NCBI RefSeq assembly: GCF_003130795.1 | Contig: NZ_CP029356.1 | Span: forward strand, 779,001-843,000 | Direction: 5' to 3' | Origin: Azospirillum thermophilum | GTDB lineage: Bacteria > Pseudomonadota > Alphaproteobacteria > Azospirillales > Azospirillaceae | DNA length: 64,000 bases | Notes under the pieces: model-generated | Database searches by the model: none | What the model was told of the DNA's origin: nothing | Seen by the model: the letters and a program-made list of their open reading frames with translations, nothing else | In this document: positions 46,418 to 56,748 of the stretch, piece after piece | How positions within the stretch are numbered: position 1 is the stretch's first letter | Layout: every line of letters begins with the position of its first letter | Made by a program: the position numbers and the translations under genes

Positions 46418-47102
46418 GGTCGGGCCTTTCAAGCAATGTGGTTGAGTGAACGGTCAGTGCTTTCGGGCGAACCGCCGCCACATCCCGCTTCCGGTGACCC
46501 CAAACTCAGTCCAGTCTGGTTAATGCCCCGTTAAACTCACACAAGCTACCCCCTTTTTGCCAAACTGGTTCAAAAATTTGTTTATGATTGTGATGATTTC
46601 GCGCGAAATCCCAATGACTTGTCTGGCCCTGTTCACCCAAGGGATGGCGCGACATCAACTGGAGTTTCGTACGCGGAAAAGGCAATGCGAATGTCACGTG
46701 CATTCGTGATCGCGGGGAACCGCCCCTGCGGGAAGGGAACGGGGATAGATCCTGGGGCCACGAGGGTTCACAAGGGTCCACAAAAACAATCGGCGGCGGA
46801 GCCACCCGGGTCTGGCTCCGCCGCCGTTCAGCCGGACGGGCAACCTCTTCATCTTGCATCGACCGGCATGACAGCCGTCGAGTAAGCGGTGCCGCTATAA
46901 GTCCAGCCGTTAATCCGATCAACCGTCAGGATGGTCGGCGATGTAAGGCAAATGCGTTTTCAGCATTACGTCTCACACCACAAAAAGTAATACTGGCCGC
47001 GGCTTTCGTCAAGACTGGACCGTCGACAAAATCGAAGCTGGGGTTCCGTTCGGCTTAAGCCGGCGTGGCGGCGGCTCCCTCTCCCGACACGAACCGGCTG
47101 CT
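46418..47102. other. 685-bp non-coding region
   Basis: No gene supported. The stretch 46540-46610 is A+T-rich (caaaaatttgtttatgattg) and probably carries the promoter of the lipoprotein operon. A terminator for the gene ending at 47103 is at 46786-46826. A second A+T-rich part (46960-47010) lies between that terminator and the gene end. The reading frames here have poor composition. Confidence 0.4.
46782..46826 (-). terminator. Strong Rho-independent terminator
   Basis: A perfect 14-bp stem (cggcggcggagcca / tggctccgccgccg, arms 46791-46804 and 46813-46826) is followed on the minus strand by attgtttttg. It is about 280 bp downstream of the minus-strand gene that stops at 47103, giving a long 3' untranslated region. 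Confidence 0.75.
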
Positions 47103-48284
47103 TCAGGCCAGCATGTTGACGACAACGGTCCCGGGATCGCCGCCGGTGTCCGCAGCACTTCCTGCGGCCCCCATCCCGTCGAATGCCACCTCCCCGCCCG
47201 CATCGTTGCCACCGGGCGCCGCCAACAGGGCCTCGGCCGAAAGGCTCGAGCCGAACGCAGCCTGCCGCAGCCCGTCGACCGACTTCTGCGCCTCCTCCAG
47301 AACCTTGTCGTAACCCTTGAACGCCTCCCGCCTCGCCTTGCGCCGCTCCTCCAGTTCATCGAGCATGTTGGCGGCCTTGGCTTCGCCGATGACGGTACGG
47401 GCGGTGCCGAGCACGGCCTCGACGCGGCGGGCGAAGCCGTCGGCCTCGCGGAAGCGGGACAGCTTCATGTCGTTGTCGGCGATCAACTGCTGCATCAGCG
47501 CGCGCCGGTCATGCCGGCCCGCCCCGCTGAGCCCGCCGGTTCCGAGGTGGGACAGGACGCCGTTCACCAGCTCGGCCAGGTCTTCCGGCAGGAGACCGGC
47601 CCCGTCGCCGTCCGCCGCCGCATCTGCTTCCGCATCCGCCGCCGCCCGGTCCGCATCGGCGGAGACGGCGTCGGCCGAGGCCGCTCCGGCCGGGATCGCG
47701 TCCGCCGACGCATCGCCGGCAGCCGCAAGGACACCGGCTGCGGGCGTGCTGCCGGAGGTGACGGTCAGCGACAGCGCGACCTCCGTCTGGCGCACGGTCA
47801 GGGAGGTGGTGGTGGTCGTGCGGGTGATCTCGGTCGAGCCGGGAGCCCAGGCTCCGCCGGGCAGGCCCATTTCGGCCGCGTTGGCGATGCCGGTCCCGTA
47901 GTCCTTCGCGGCCCTCCCCGCCTCGCGGGCCAGCATGGCCGCCTCCCGCGCGAGCTGGGCGAGCTTCTCGCGATCGCCATGGGCGAAGCGCATGGCGAGC
48001 TTCAACTCCTCGATCTTGCGCTCCACCTCCTCCAGCCGCTGCTCGGCGGCGGCCTTGGGCCCGCCGACCCGCCTCGCCTCCTCCATCGCGGTCAGGGCGG
48101 CGGCATGGTCGCGCATCTGGTCCGGAGACAGCGAGAACCCGGCCGCCTGCGCCCGGTCCGCCTTGCGGGAAAGCTGGCTCCGGGCAGTCGTGCCCTCCAG
48201 TTCCTTCTCCCACGGCTTCCTGGCCTGCTGCAGGCGGAACAGGCCCGATTGGCCGTCCGCCACCACTCCGAACATTCCGCTCAT
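47103..48284 (-). CDS. Hypothetical coiled-coil protein
   Basis: A 393-residue soluble protein with no signal peptide. Residues 45-125 form a charged coiled coil (AEQRLEEVERKIEELKLAM; LAREAAMLAREAGRAAKDYG); 155-235 are low-complexity Thr then Ala/Asp-rich; 255-345 form another helical part (EERRKARREAFKGYDKVLEEA). Family not recognised; it has some look of flagellar or structural regulators. It is divergent from the stress-type cluster with a 275-bp gap. Shadow frames on the opposite strand arise from its high Ala content. Confidence 0.75.
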   Translation of the reverse strand: MSGMFGVVADGQSGLFRLQQARKPWEKELEGTTARSQLSRKADRAQAAGFSLSPDQMRDHAAALTAMEEARRVGGPKAAAEQRLEEVERKIEELKLAMRFAHGDREKLAQLAREAAMLAREAGRAAKDYGTGIANAAEMGLPGGAWAPGSTEITRTTTTTSLTVRQTEVALSLTVTSGSTPAAGVLAAAGDASADAIPAGAASADAVSADADRAAADAEADAAADGDGAGLLPEDLAELVNGVLSHLGTGGLSGAGRHDRRALMQQLIADNDMKLSRFREADGFARRVEAVLGTARTVIGEAKAANMLDELEERRKARREAFKGYDKVLEEAQKSVDGLRQAAFGSSLSAEALLAAPGGNDAGGEVAFDGMGAAGSAADTGGDPGTVVVNMLA

Positions 48285-48453
48285 CGACCAGCCCCCATCC
48301 CCGTATCCGCCCTACCGGCCAGGACAGCCCGCGACTGCACGGCAAAGTTTAGCACGTCCGTGGCGACTGTCCATTTCCGCCGCAGCCCCGTCGCCTGTTC
48401 TTCGGCGGCTGCGGCAACTGCGCGTTGCCGATCCGTGGCGGCATTCCCATCGC

Positions 48454-48478
48454 GGAACCGTGGGGCTGCCTCGCTGTT
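48454..48478 (+). promoter_or_regulatory. Candidate EcfG (general stress) promoter
   Basis: GGAAC at 48454-48458 is followed after 16 bases by TGTT (48475-48478), close to the alphaproteobacterial EcfG consensus GGAAC-N16/17-CGTT (three of four in the -10). It is 80 bp upstream of a cluster with stress-type gene content. Confidence 0.4.
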
Positions 48479-48559
48479 TCCCTTGACGATATCGGACGCC
48501 GCCACGCGCGGCGAAGTGCCGCTCGCCGCGGAACAGACAAATCCCGAGGAGGAAAGCAG

Positions 48560-49684
48560 ATGGCAGACCGCGAAACGTCGGGCACCGGCGGACCGAACCG
48601 CAAGACGGCGGAGGCGACCGGCCGGTCCCAGGACGGCAACAAGACCGAGAACACCTCCCGCGCCTCCGGCCAGACCGGCGACCGGACCGGCGATGGCGGC
48701 GTCGGCGGCACGCTCGGCCGCATGGGCAGCGAGGCGGCCGACCACGCCATGGACGTCGGGCGGGAGACGCTGGGCGGCGCGCAGGGCCGCATCCGCGGGC
48801 TGCTGGAACAGCAGACCGGCCGCGCCGCCGACCAGCTCGGCAGCGTCGCCGCCGCCCTGCACAAGGCGGCCGACGAGTTGAACCGCGAGAACAGCGTCGC
48901 CGCCCAGTACGCCGTCCAGGCCGCCGAGCGGGTGGACGACATGGCGGACATGCTGCGCAACGCCACCATGGACGACATGCTCCATCGGGTGGAGGGCTTT
49001 GCCCGCCGCCAGCCCGAGATGTTCCTCGGCGCCGCCTTCGCGGTCGGCTTCCTGGCCGCGCGCTTCATCAAGAGCTCCGGCGAGCAGGCCCGCTACGGCA
49101 GCCAGCGCGCCGGTTACGGCACCGTGAGCGGCGGCAGCCAGGACTATGGCCGCGGATACGCCCGCAGCAGCGGCTTCTCCGGCACTCCGAGCCGTGCCAT
49201 GGCCGGCGGCATCGCCGAATCCGGCACCACGCCGCGCCGATCCGGCACCACGGCGGGCGGGGGCATGACCGGTGGGGTCGGCCAAACCGCCGGAGCGCCC
49301 GGCGGCCAGACGAGGTCGGGCGGCATCAGCGGGACCATGCGCCCGGCGACCGGCATGCCGTTGCGCGCCGCCCCCACCGCATCCGATACCCCGGCCCGCA
49401 CGCTGGGCAGCGCCCCGACCGCCGGCGGCAGCGCCTCCGGGGTCGGCAGCACCACCGGCCCCGGAGGCCCGACCGGCACCGCCGGGGCCGGCACCAGCGG
49501 CCTGCCTCAGAACACCGCGACCGCGGCGACCACGGCCGCCCGCACCCGCGATGCCGCCGACATGATCGCCAACACCGGCAACGGCCCGTCGGCCAAGCCG
49601 GCGGCAACCGGCGCCCCGGCCGGCGGCACCTCCGACGCCGACCGGCCGGCGGTGGGCACCAAGCCGCAGGGGACGCTCCCATGA
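48560..49684 (+). CDS. Ala/Gly/Thr-rich membrane-associated protein
   Basis: A 374-residue protein with a strong gaggagg ribosome-binding site. Residues 60-150 form amphipathic helices (LLEQQTGRAADQLGSVAAAL; DDMADMLRNATMDDMLHRV), followed by a single membrane segment (MFLGAAFAVGFLAARF, near 155-170). The rest is low-complexity Gly/Thr/Ala, likely disordered. It overlaps the holin-like gene (ATGA), and proteins of this kind commonly precede holin-like and DUF3618 genes in Alphaproteobacteria, probably acting at the envelope under stress. No enzymatic motif. Confidence 0.8.
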   Translation: MADRETSGTGGPNRKTAEATGRSQDGNKTENTSRASGQTGDRTGDGGVGGTLGRMGSEAADHAMDVGRETLGGAQGRIRGLLEQQTGRAADQLGSVAAALHKAADELNRENSVAAQYAVQAAERVDDMADMLRNATMDDMLHRVEGFARRQPEMFLGAAFAVGFLAARFIKSSGEQARYGSQRAGYGTVSGGSQDYGRGYARSSGFSGTPSRAMAGGIAESGTTPRRSGTTAGGGMTGGVGQTAGAPGGQTRSGGISGTMRPATGMPLRAAPTASDTPARTLGSAPTAGGSASGVGSTTGPGGPTGTAGAGTSGLPQNTATAATTAARTRDAADMIANTGNGPSAKPAATGAPAGGTSDADRPAVGTKPQGTLP

Positions 49685-50097
49685 GTGCCGCCGAAGACCG
49701 CGACTATGACCCGCGGCAGGACAGGCCGATCACCGGCCTGTTCGCCGACCTCGCGCGGGAGACCACCAACCTCGCCCGCGCCGAGATCGAACTCGCCAAG
49801 TCGGAGCTGACGGAAAAGGCGACGGAGGCGGCGGGCGGCGTCGCCTATATCGCGGCCGGCGGGTTCATCGCCTTCGCCGGCATCCTGGTGCTGCTGGCGG
49901 CGGCGGTTCTGGGCTTGTCCAACGTCGTGGCGCCCTGGCTCGCCGCGGTGATCGTCGGCGTGGTGGTGCTCGCCATCGGCGGCATCCTCGCCATGATGGG
50001 CAAGAACCGGCTGAAGCCGCAGAACCTGCAGCCGAACCGGACCATCGGGACGCTGCGCGACGACAAGCGCTGGGCCAAGTCCCAGCTCGCCCGGTGA
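49681..50097 (+). CDS. Phage holin family (Actino_Holin-like) membrane protein
   Basis: A 138-residue protein with an amphipathic N-terminal helix (ARETTNLARAEIELAKSELTEK-type region, residues 26-47) and two membrane helices (YIAAGGFIAFAGILVLLAA; WLAAVIVGVVVLAIGGILA). This is the pattern of the widespread holin-like/DUF1469 family found in bacterial chromosomes, not a sign of prophage. It is translationally coupled to the gene before it (ATGA) and 7 bp before the DUF3618-like gene. Confidence 0.87.
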   Translation: MSAAEDRDYDPRQDRPITGLFADLARETTNLARAEIELAKSELTEKATEAAGGVAYIAAGGFIAFAGILVLLAAAVLGLSNVVAPWLAAVIVGVVVLAIGGILAMMGKNRLKPQNLQPNRTIGTLRDDKRWAKSQLAR

Positions 50098-50104
50098 CGG
50101 CGCC

Positions 50105-51079
50105 ATGGCCGGCCAGGACAACACCGACAAGGACGGGACACCCCCCTACGACGCGCTGGAGCGGGAGATCCGCGACAGCCGGGCGCGCATCGACGGCACC
50201 GTCGGCGCACTCCGGCAGCGCTTCGCGCAGTTCTCCCCCAGCCATCTCATGGAGCACACGATGAACCGCAAGCACGACGCGTCGGGTTCTCGGAGCCACG
50301 ACAACGACCTCGGCTACGATCCGGATGTCTACACCACCTCGGGCAGGACCCCGATGACCTCCGGCCGATCCTCCGGCTCTTCGATGATGGAGGTGGTCCG
50401 CAGCAACCCGATCCCGCTCGCCATGGTGGGAATCGGGCTCGGCTGGCTGGCGCTGTCGGGCACCGGCTATGACCGGCGCATCGCCCACAGCAGCACCATG
50501 CACCGTATGCGCGACCGCGCGGGCGATGCCGCCCACCACGCCCGCGAGACCTTCTACGGTGCGGCCGAGAGCGTGCGGCATACCGCCGGCAGCGCCTATG
50601 ACCGGGCGGCCGGCATGGTCGGCGGCGGCCACCACGACGACGATGCCGGTCACCACATGTCGGCCGGCCAGATACCGGGCAGCCAGATGTCAGGGGGCCA
50701 GATGTCGGGGGGCGGGCGCAGCCAGTCCTCCGCCGGGGGCGGCCTGTCGCGCATGCAGCACTCGACCGGGCGCTGGGTCGGCAGCATGTCGGGCGGGTTC
50801 TGGGACATGGTGGATGACCACCCGCTGGTCGCCGGCGTGATGGGGGTGGCGCTGGGCGCCGCCGTCGCCGCCAGCCTGCCCTCCACCCGCTATGAGAACC
50901 GCTGGGTCGGCGATTATGCCGACCAGGCGACGGAACGCGCGAAGGAAGCGGCGATGGAGGCTCTCGACCGCGGCACCCGCGTGGCCCAGGCCGCCGTGTC
51001 CACCGCCAGGGAGGAAATGAGCGACGCCGTCGCCGCCGTCGGCGAAGCGGCCCGGGAAGAGGCGAACAAGCCCGGCTGA
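50105..51079 (+). CDS. DUF3618-like membrane protein
   Basis: A 324-residue protein. The N-terminus matches DUF3618 (LEREIRDSRARIDGTVGALRQRF, residues 18-40, shown here only in outline: EREIRDSRARIDGT), the conserved segment of these proteins. There are membrane segments near 110 (IPLAMVGIGLGWLAL) and 245 (LVAGVMGVALGAAVAASL) and a His/Met/Gly-rich middle (GHHDDDAGHHMSAG; SQMSGGQMSGG), which might bind metal. It is the last gene of the three-gene cluster and is followed by a terminator. Confidence 0.82.
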   Translation: MAGQDNTDKDGTPPYDALEREIRDSRARIDGTVGALRQRFAQFSPSHLMEHTMNRKHDASGSRSHDNDLGYDPDVYTTSGRTPMTSGRSSGSSMMEVVRSNPIPLAMVGIGLGWLALSGTGYDRRIAHSSTMHRMRDRAGDAAHHARETFYGAAESVRHTAGSAYDRAAGMVGGGHHDDDAGHHMSAGQIPGSQMSGGQMSGGGRSQSSAGGGLSRMQHSTGRWVGSMSGGFWDMVDDHPLVAGVMGVALGAAVAASLPSTRYENRWVGDYADQATERAKEAAMEALDRGTRVAQAAVSTAREEMSDAVAAVGEAAREEANKPG

Positions 51080-51138
51080 GCAGCCGGGCGGCGCTTCCTC
51101 CCCGGTTGATCTCCCCGGCTTCATGTCGAGGCCACTCG

Positions 51139-51175
51139 CGACCCCGCTCCAGCCCGGCGCGGGGTCGTTCCTTTT
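51139..51175 (+). terminator. Rho-independent terminator
   Basis: cgaccccgc (51139-51147) pairs with gcggggtcg (51159-51167), followed by ttccttttg. It closes the three-gene cluster and separates it from the suf operon. Confidence 0.75.
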
Positions 51176-51270
51176 GTACACATACTGCGTCGCAAAGCCG
51201 CAGAGCGCCGCCCAAACGCCGGGTCTACGATATCCGAGCAAAAACCGGGGGGAAGCGGCTACGGTTTCGC

Positions 51271-51315
51271 TTGACAAATTCCCGGCGGCGCCCACGTAAT
51301 CAGTACCAATTTGGT
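51271..51315 (+). promoter_or_regulatory. suf promoter region with palindromic operator
   Basis: A perfect -35 hexamer TTGACA (51271-51276) is followed by a G+C-rich spacer and an approximate -10 around 51295-51302. The palindrome ACCAA-T-TTGGT (51305-51315) lies just after it, 30 bp before the rrf2 start. It is a good candidate operator for autoregulation by the Rrf2 protein. Confidence 0.55.
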
Positions 51316-51345
51316 CCTGTATCGCGATCACCCATCGGGCCCGTC

Positions 51346-51807
51346 ATGATCCGGCTTAGCAAGCTGACCGACTACGCCATCGTCGTCCTGAGCGAGATGG
51401 CCCGTCACACCGGCACGGTCCACACCGTGACCGTTCTGGCCGACCGCACCGGCGTGCCCGCCCCCACCGTCGCCAAGCTGATGAAGATGCTGACCCCGGC
51501 AGGGCTTACCACCTCCCACCGGGGGGCTTCGGGTGGTTATGCGATAAGCCGCACCGCCGATGCAATATCGATCGCGGAAATCATCACCGCTTTGGACGGC
51601 CCCATCGCGCTGACCGCCTGCGTGGACGGTGCGGAAAGCCAGTGCGGCGTGGAGCGGCTCTGCCCGATGCGCGGCGGCTGGGAGAAGGTGAACACCGCGA
51701 TCCGCGGCGCCCTGGAACAGGTGACGCTCGCCGACATGATGACGCCCGTGAAGGGCCTGCCGTTCGCACCGGCGCCGGAACCGGCCGCCGTGCGTCCGGT
51801 GGTTTAA
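51346..51807 (+). CDS. Rrf2-family Fe-S-type transcription regulator of the suf operon
   Basis: A 153-residue regulator with the Rrf2 winged helix (LSKLTDYAIVVLSEMAR; VPAPTVAKLMKML; RGASGGYAIS). Three cysteines (92, 100, 106; ACVDGAESQCGVERLCP) are placed like those of IscR, so it probably holds a [2Fe-2S] or [4Fe-4S] cluster and senses Fe-S status. The spacing is C-x7-C-x5-C, different from IscR (C-x5-C-x5-C). It leads the suf operon, 27 bp before sufB, and probably represses it when clusters are sufficient. IscR-, SufR- and RirA-like roles cannot be told apart here. Confidence 0.9.
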   Translation: MIRLSKLTDYAIVVLSEMARHTGTVHTVTVLADRTGVPAPTVAKLMKMLTPAGLTTSHRGASGGYAISRTADAISIAEIITALDGPIALTACVDGAESQCGVERLCPMRGGWEKVNTAIRGALEQVTLADMMTPVKGLPFAPAPEPAAVRPVV

Positions 51808-51834
51808 CCGATTTTCTGAGGGACGAGGTACAGC

Positions 51835-53319
<1,485 letters not shown>

Positions 53320-53374
53320 TGGCGGGCGCGGCACGCGACGTCAGCCGCTGTGGATGAATAGGACGGACGACACG

Positions 53375-54127
53375 ATGATCGAAATCAAGAACCTGCACGC
53401 CACGGTGGACGGCAAGGAGATCCTCAAGGGCATCGACCTGACGATCGGGCCGGGCGAGGTGCACGCCATCATGGGGCCGAACGGCTCGGGCAAGAGCACG
53501 CTCTCCTACGTCCTGGCCGGCCGCGAGGGCTACGAGGTCACCGAGGGCTCCGTCACCTTCTTCGGCAAGGACCTGCTGGCGATGGAGCCGGAGGAGCGGG
53601 CCGCCGAGGGCGTCTTCCTCGCCTTCCAGTATCCGGTCGAGATTCCCGGCGTCGCCAACACCACCTTCCTGAAGTCCGCGATCAACGCCGTGCGCAGGTA
53701 TCGCGGCGAAAAGGAGCTCGACGCCATGCAGTTCCTGAAGCTGCTGCGCGAGAAGACCAAGTCGCTGAACATGACCGACGAGATGCTGAAGCGCGCGGTC
53801 AACGTCGGCTTCTCCGGCGGCGAGAAGAAGCGCAACGAGACGTTGCAGATGGCCGTGCTGGAACCGCGGTTCGCCATCCTCGACGAGACCGACAGCGGCC
53901 TCGACATCGACGCGCTGCGCATCGTCGCCGAGGGCGTCAACGCCCTGCGGTCGCCGGAGCGCTCCATGCTGGTCATCACCCACTACCAGCGCCTGCTCGA
54001 CTACATCGTGCCCGACCATGTCCATGTGCTGGCCCACGGCCGCATCCAGCGCTCCGGCGGCAAGGAGCTGGCGCTGGAGCTGGAGAAGAACGGCTACCGG
54101 GACTTCGGCGTGAACGAGGCCGCGTAA
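53375..54127 (+). CDS. sufC: SufC, ATPase of the Suf scaffold
   Basis: A 250-residue ABC ATPase: Walker A GPNGSGKSTL, signature FSGGEKKRNE and Walker B FAILDETDSGLD, with the SufC-specific LAFQYPVEIPGV. It energises conformational change of the SufBCD complex and is soluble. The start at 53375 begins the first strand (MIEIKNLHA); ATG at 53354 in the same frame is less likely. The gap to sufB is 55 bp, the largest in the operon. Confidence 0.97.
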   Translation: MIEIKNLHATVDGKEILKGIDLTIGPGEVHAIMGPNGSGKSTLSYVLAGREGYEVTEGSVTFFGKDLLAMEPEERAAEGVFLAFQYPVEIPGVANTTFLKSAINAVRRYRGEKELDAMQFLKLLREKTKSLNMTDEMLKRAVNVGFSGGEKKRNETLQMAVLEPRFAILDETDSGLDIDALRIVAEGVNALRSPERSMLVITHYQRLLDYIVPDHVHVLAHGRIQRSGGKELALELEKNGYRDFGVNEAA

Positions 54128-54131
54128 CGCC

Positions 54132-55478
54132 ATGGCGACGACCTATTCCTCCCGTGGCGCCGATCCGGCGACCGCCGTCCCCTTCCTCGAGCAATTCGAC
54201 CGCGTGCGCGGCGAGCTGCCCGGCGCCGCTCTGACCTGGATGCGGGATCTGCGCGAGCAGGGACGCGCCCGCTTTGCGGAGCTGGGCCTGCCGACTGTCC
54301 GGAACGAGGCCTGGAAATACACCAACCTCCGCCCGCTGGATAAGCTGCGCTTCGTCGCCGCGTCGGAAGCCCCGGCATCGGTCGGCATCGACTGGCTGCC
54401 GACCGTCCGCACGGACGGGAGCGCCGGCCCGCGCCTCGTCTTCGTCGACGGCCGCTTCCGGGCGGAGCTGTCCTCCACGGCCGGGCTGCCGGCCGGCGTT
54501 GAGCTGCTGAGCCTCGCCGCCGCCTTCGCCAGCCATGCTGATCTGGTCGGCGAGCATCTCGGCCGGCTGGCCGCGGCCGACGACCTGCCTCTGGTGGCGT
54601 TCAACACCGCCTTCCTGGCGGATGGCGCCGTGCTGCGCGTGGCGCGCGGCGTGTCGGTGGAACAGCCGGTCGAACTGGTCTTCGTCTCCGCCGGGGACGA
54701 GGCGCAGCCGACCTCCTTCCATCCCCGAACGCTGATCGTCGCGGAGCCCCGCTCGCGCATCACCGTGGTCGAGCAGCACGTCGGCCTCGGAGCGGCGACG
54801 ACGCTGGTCAACCATGTGGCGGAGGTCTTCGTCGGCGAGGGCGCCACGGTCCGCCACTACAAGGCCCAGCGCGAAGGGCTGTCGGCCTTCCACCTGTCGC
54901 ATACCGCGGCCACGGTGGCGACGGACGCCGTCTACGACAACTTCATCCTGACCACCGGGGCGAGGCTGTCGCGCAACGAAGTGACCAGCGTGCTGGCCGG
55001 CACCAACGCCCGCACCCATGTCAGCGGCGGCTACATGGTGCGCGGCGGCCAGCATGTCGACACCACCACCTTCATCGACCATGCGCAGCCCAACGGCACC
55101 AGCCGCGAGGTCTACAAGGGCACCATCGACGACACCGCCCGCGCCGTGTTCCAGGGCCGCATCGTGGTCCGCCCGGGCGCCCAGAAGACGGACGGCCATC
55201 AGCTCAACCGCGCCCTCCTGCTGTCCGACACGGCGGAGATCGACGCCAAGCCCGAGCTGGAAATCTATGCCGACGACGTGAAGTGCAGCCACGGCTGCAC
55301 CGCCGGCGAGCTGGACGACCAGGCCATGTTCTACCTGCGGTCCCGCGGCATCCCCCAGGATGAGGCGCGCGGCCTTCTGATCGGTGCCTTCCTGGCGGAA
55401 TCGCTGGAGGAGATCGCCGAGGATCCGATCCGCGAGGCTTTCCAGGCCATCGTGGCAAACTGGCTGGAGAAGCGCTGA
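54132..55478 (+). CDS. sufD: SufD, Fe-S scaffold subunit
   Basis: A 448-residue SufD, paralogue of SufB: N-terminal helical part with RNEAWKYTNLRPLDKL, beta-helix core and C-terminal DVKCSHGCTAGELDDQAMFYLRSRG (residues in that region only partly quoted: KCSHGCTAGELDD). SufD pairs with SufB and helps iron entry. It starts four bases after the sufC stop. Confidence 0.96.
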   Translation: MATTYSSRGADPATAVPFLEQFDRVRGELPGAALTWMRDLREQGRARFAELGLPTVRNEAWKYTNLRPLDKLRFVAASEAPASVGIDWLPTVRTDGSAGPRLVFVDGRFRAELSSTAGLPAGVELLSLAAAFASHADLVGEHLGRLAAADDLPLVAFNTAFLADGAVLRVARGVSVEQPVELVFVSAGDEAQPTSFHPRTLIVAEPRSRITVVEQHVGLGAATTLVNHVAEVFVGEGATVRHYKAQREGLSAFHLSHTAATVATDAVYDNFILTTGARLSRNEVTSVLAGTNARTHVSGGYMVRGGQHVDTTTFIDHAQPNGTSREVYKGTIDDTARAVFQGRIVVRPGAQKTDGHQLNRALLLSDTAEIDAKPELEIYADDVKCSHGCTAGELDDQAMFYLRSRGIPQDEARGLLIGAFLAESLEEIAEDPIREAFQAIVANWLEKR

Positions 55479-55479
55479 A

Positions 55480-56748
55480 ATGCCGGACTCCGTCGCAACG
55501 ACCGATCTTGCCTACGATGTGGAGCGCGTGCGCGCGGACTTCCCCATCCTGTCGCGCACCGTGCACGACCGGAAGGGCAAGCCCGGCAAGCCGCTGGTCT
55601 ATCTGGACAGCGCCGCCTCGGCCCAGAAGCCGCGGCAGGTGATCCAGGCGATCAGCCGCTTCCTGGAGGAGGACTACGCCAACATCCATCGCGGCGTCCA
55701 TTTCCTCTCCCAGACCGCCACCGACCAGTTCGAGGCCGGGCGGGCGAAGGTCGCGACGTTCCTGAACGCACCGTCGGAACGCTCGATCGTCTTCACCCGC
55801 AGCGCGACGGAGGCCATCAACCTCGTGGCCGCCAGCTACGGCCGGACCTTCCTGTCGGAAGGCGACGAGGTGATCCTGTCGGTCATGGAGCACCACGCCA
55901 ACATCGTCCCCTGGCAGCTCCTGCAGGCCGAGAAGAAGATCGTCCTGAAGGTCGTTCCGGTGGACGACGACGGCGTGCTGGACCTCGACGCCTACAGGGA
56001 CCTGCTGTCAGAGCGCACGAAGCTGGTGGCGATAACCCACTGCTCGAACGTGCTGGGCACCGTCACGCCGGCCAGGGTGATCGCCGCCCTGGCGCACGAG
56101 CGGGGCATCCCGGTGCTGTTCGACGGCAGCCAGGCCGTGGTCCATGGGCCGGTTGACGTGCAGGACATCGATGCCGATTTCTATGTCTTCACGGCGCACA
56201 AGCTCTATGGGCCGACCGGTCTCGGCGTCCTTTACGGCAAGTACGACCTGCTGAAGACGATGCCGCCCTACCAGGGCGGCGGCGACATGATCGAGTCCGT
56301 CAGCTTCGCCGGCACCACCTTCAAGGCCCCGCCCTCGCGCTTCGAGGCCGGCACCCCGCCGATCACCGAAGTGATCGCGCTGGCCGCCGCCATCGACTAT
56401 GTCGAGAGCATCGGACGCGAGGCGATCGCCGCCCACGAGCACGATCTGCTGCAGTATGCGACGCAGCAGCTGTCGCAGGTCGACGGGCTGCGGATCATCG
56501 GGACCGCTCCCGGCAAGGGTCCGATCGTCTCCTTCGCGCTCGACGGCGTGCATCCGCACGACGTCGGGACCATCGTTGACCAGTATGGGGTGGCCGTGCG
56601 CGTCGGCCGCCACTGTGCGGAGCCGCTGGCCGACCGGTTCGAGGTCGGTCCGACGATCCGTGCCTCCTTCGCGCTGTACAACACCCGGGCCGAGGTCGAT
56701 GCGCTCGTCGCCTCGGTCCTCGCGGTCAAGGAGTTCTTCGGAGCATGA
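55480..56748 (+). CDS. sufS: SufS, cysteine desulfurase
   Basis: A 422-residue PLP-dependent cysteine desulfurase (class V aminotransferase fold) that provides sulfur as a persulfide. It has YLDSAASAQKPRQVI, MEHHANIVPWQ, the PLP Lys in FTAHKLYGPTG and the active-site Cys in VRVGRHCAEPL. It starts right after sufD and overlaps sufU by four bases, so SufS and SufU are translationally coupled. Confidence 0.97.
   Translation: MPDSVATTDLAYDVERVRADFPILSRTVHDRKGKPGKPLVYLDSAASAQKPRQVIQAISRFLEEDYANIHRGVHFLSQTATDQFEAGRAKVATFLNAPSERSIVFTRSATEAINLVAASYGRTFLSEGDEVILSVMEHHANIVPWQLLQAEKKIVLKVVPVDDDGVLDLDAYRDLLSERTKLVAITHCSNVLGTVTPARVIAALAHERGIPVLFDGSQAVVHGPVDVQDIDADFYVFTAHKLYGPTGLGVLYGKYDLLKTMPPYQGGGDMIESVSFAGTTFKAPPSRFEAGTPPITEVIALAAAIDYVESIGREAIAAHEHDLLQYATQQLSQVDGLRIIGTAPGKGPIVSFALDGVHPHDVGTIVDQYGVAVRVGRHCAEPLADRFEVGPTIRASFALYNTRAEVDALVASVLAVKEFFGA

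Noticed and set aside
46506..46922. 138-codon minus-strand frame in the gap before the lipoprotein operon
   Set aside because: It crosses the strong terminator stem, has shadow-like composition and no ribosome-binding site.
49681..50097. Holin-like gene as a sign of a prophage
   Set aside because: This holin-like family is common in bacterial chromosomes with DUF3618 genes; no other phage genes are nearby.
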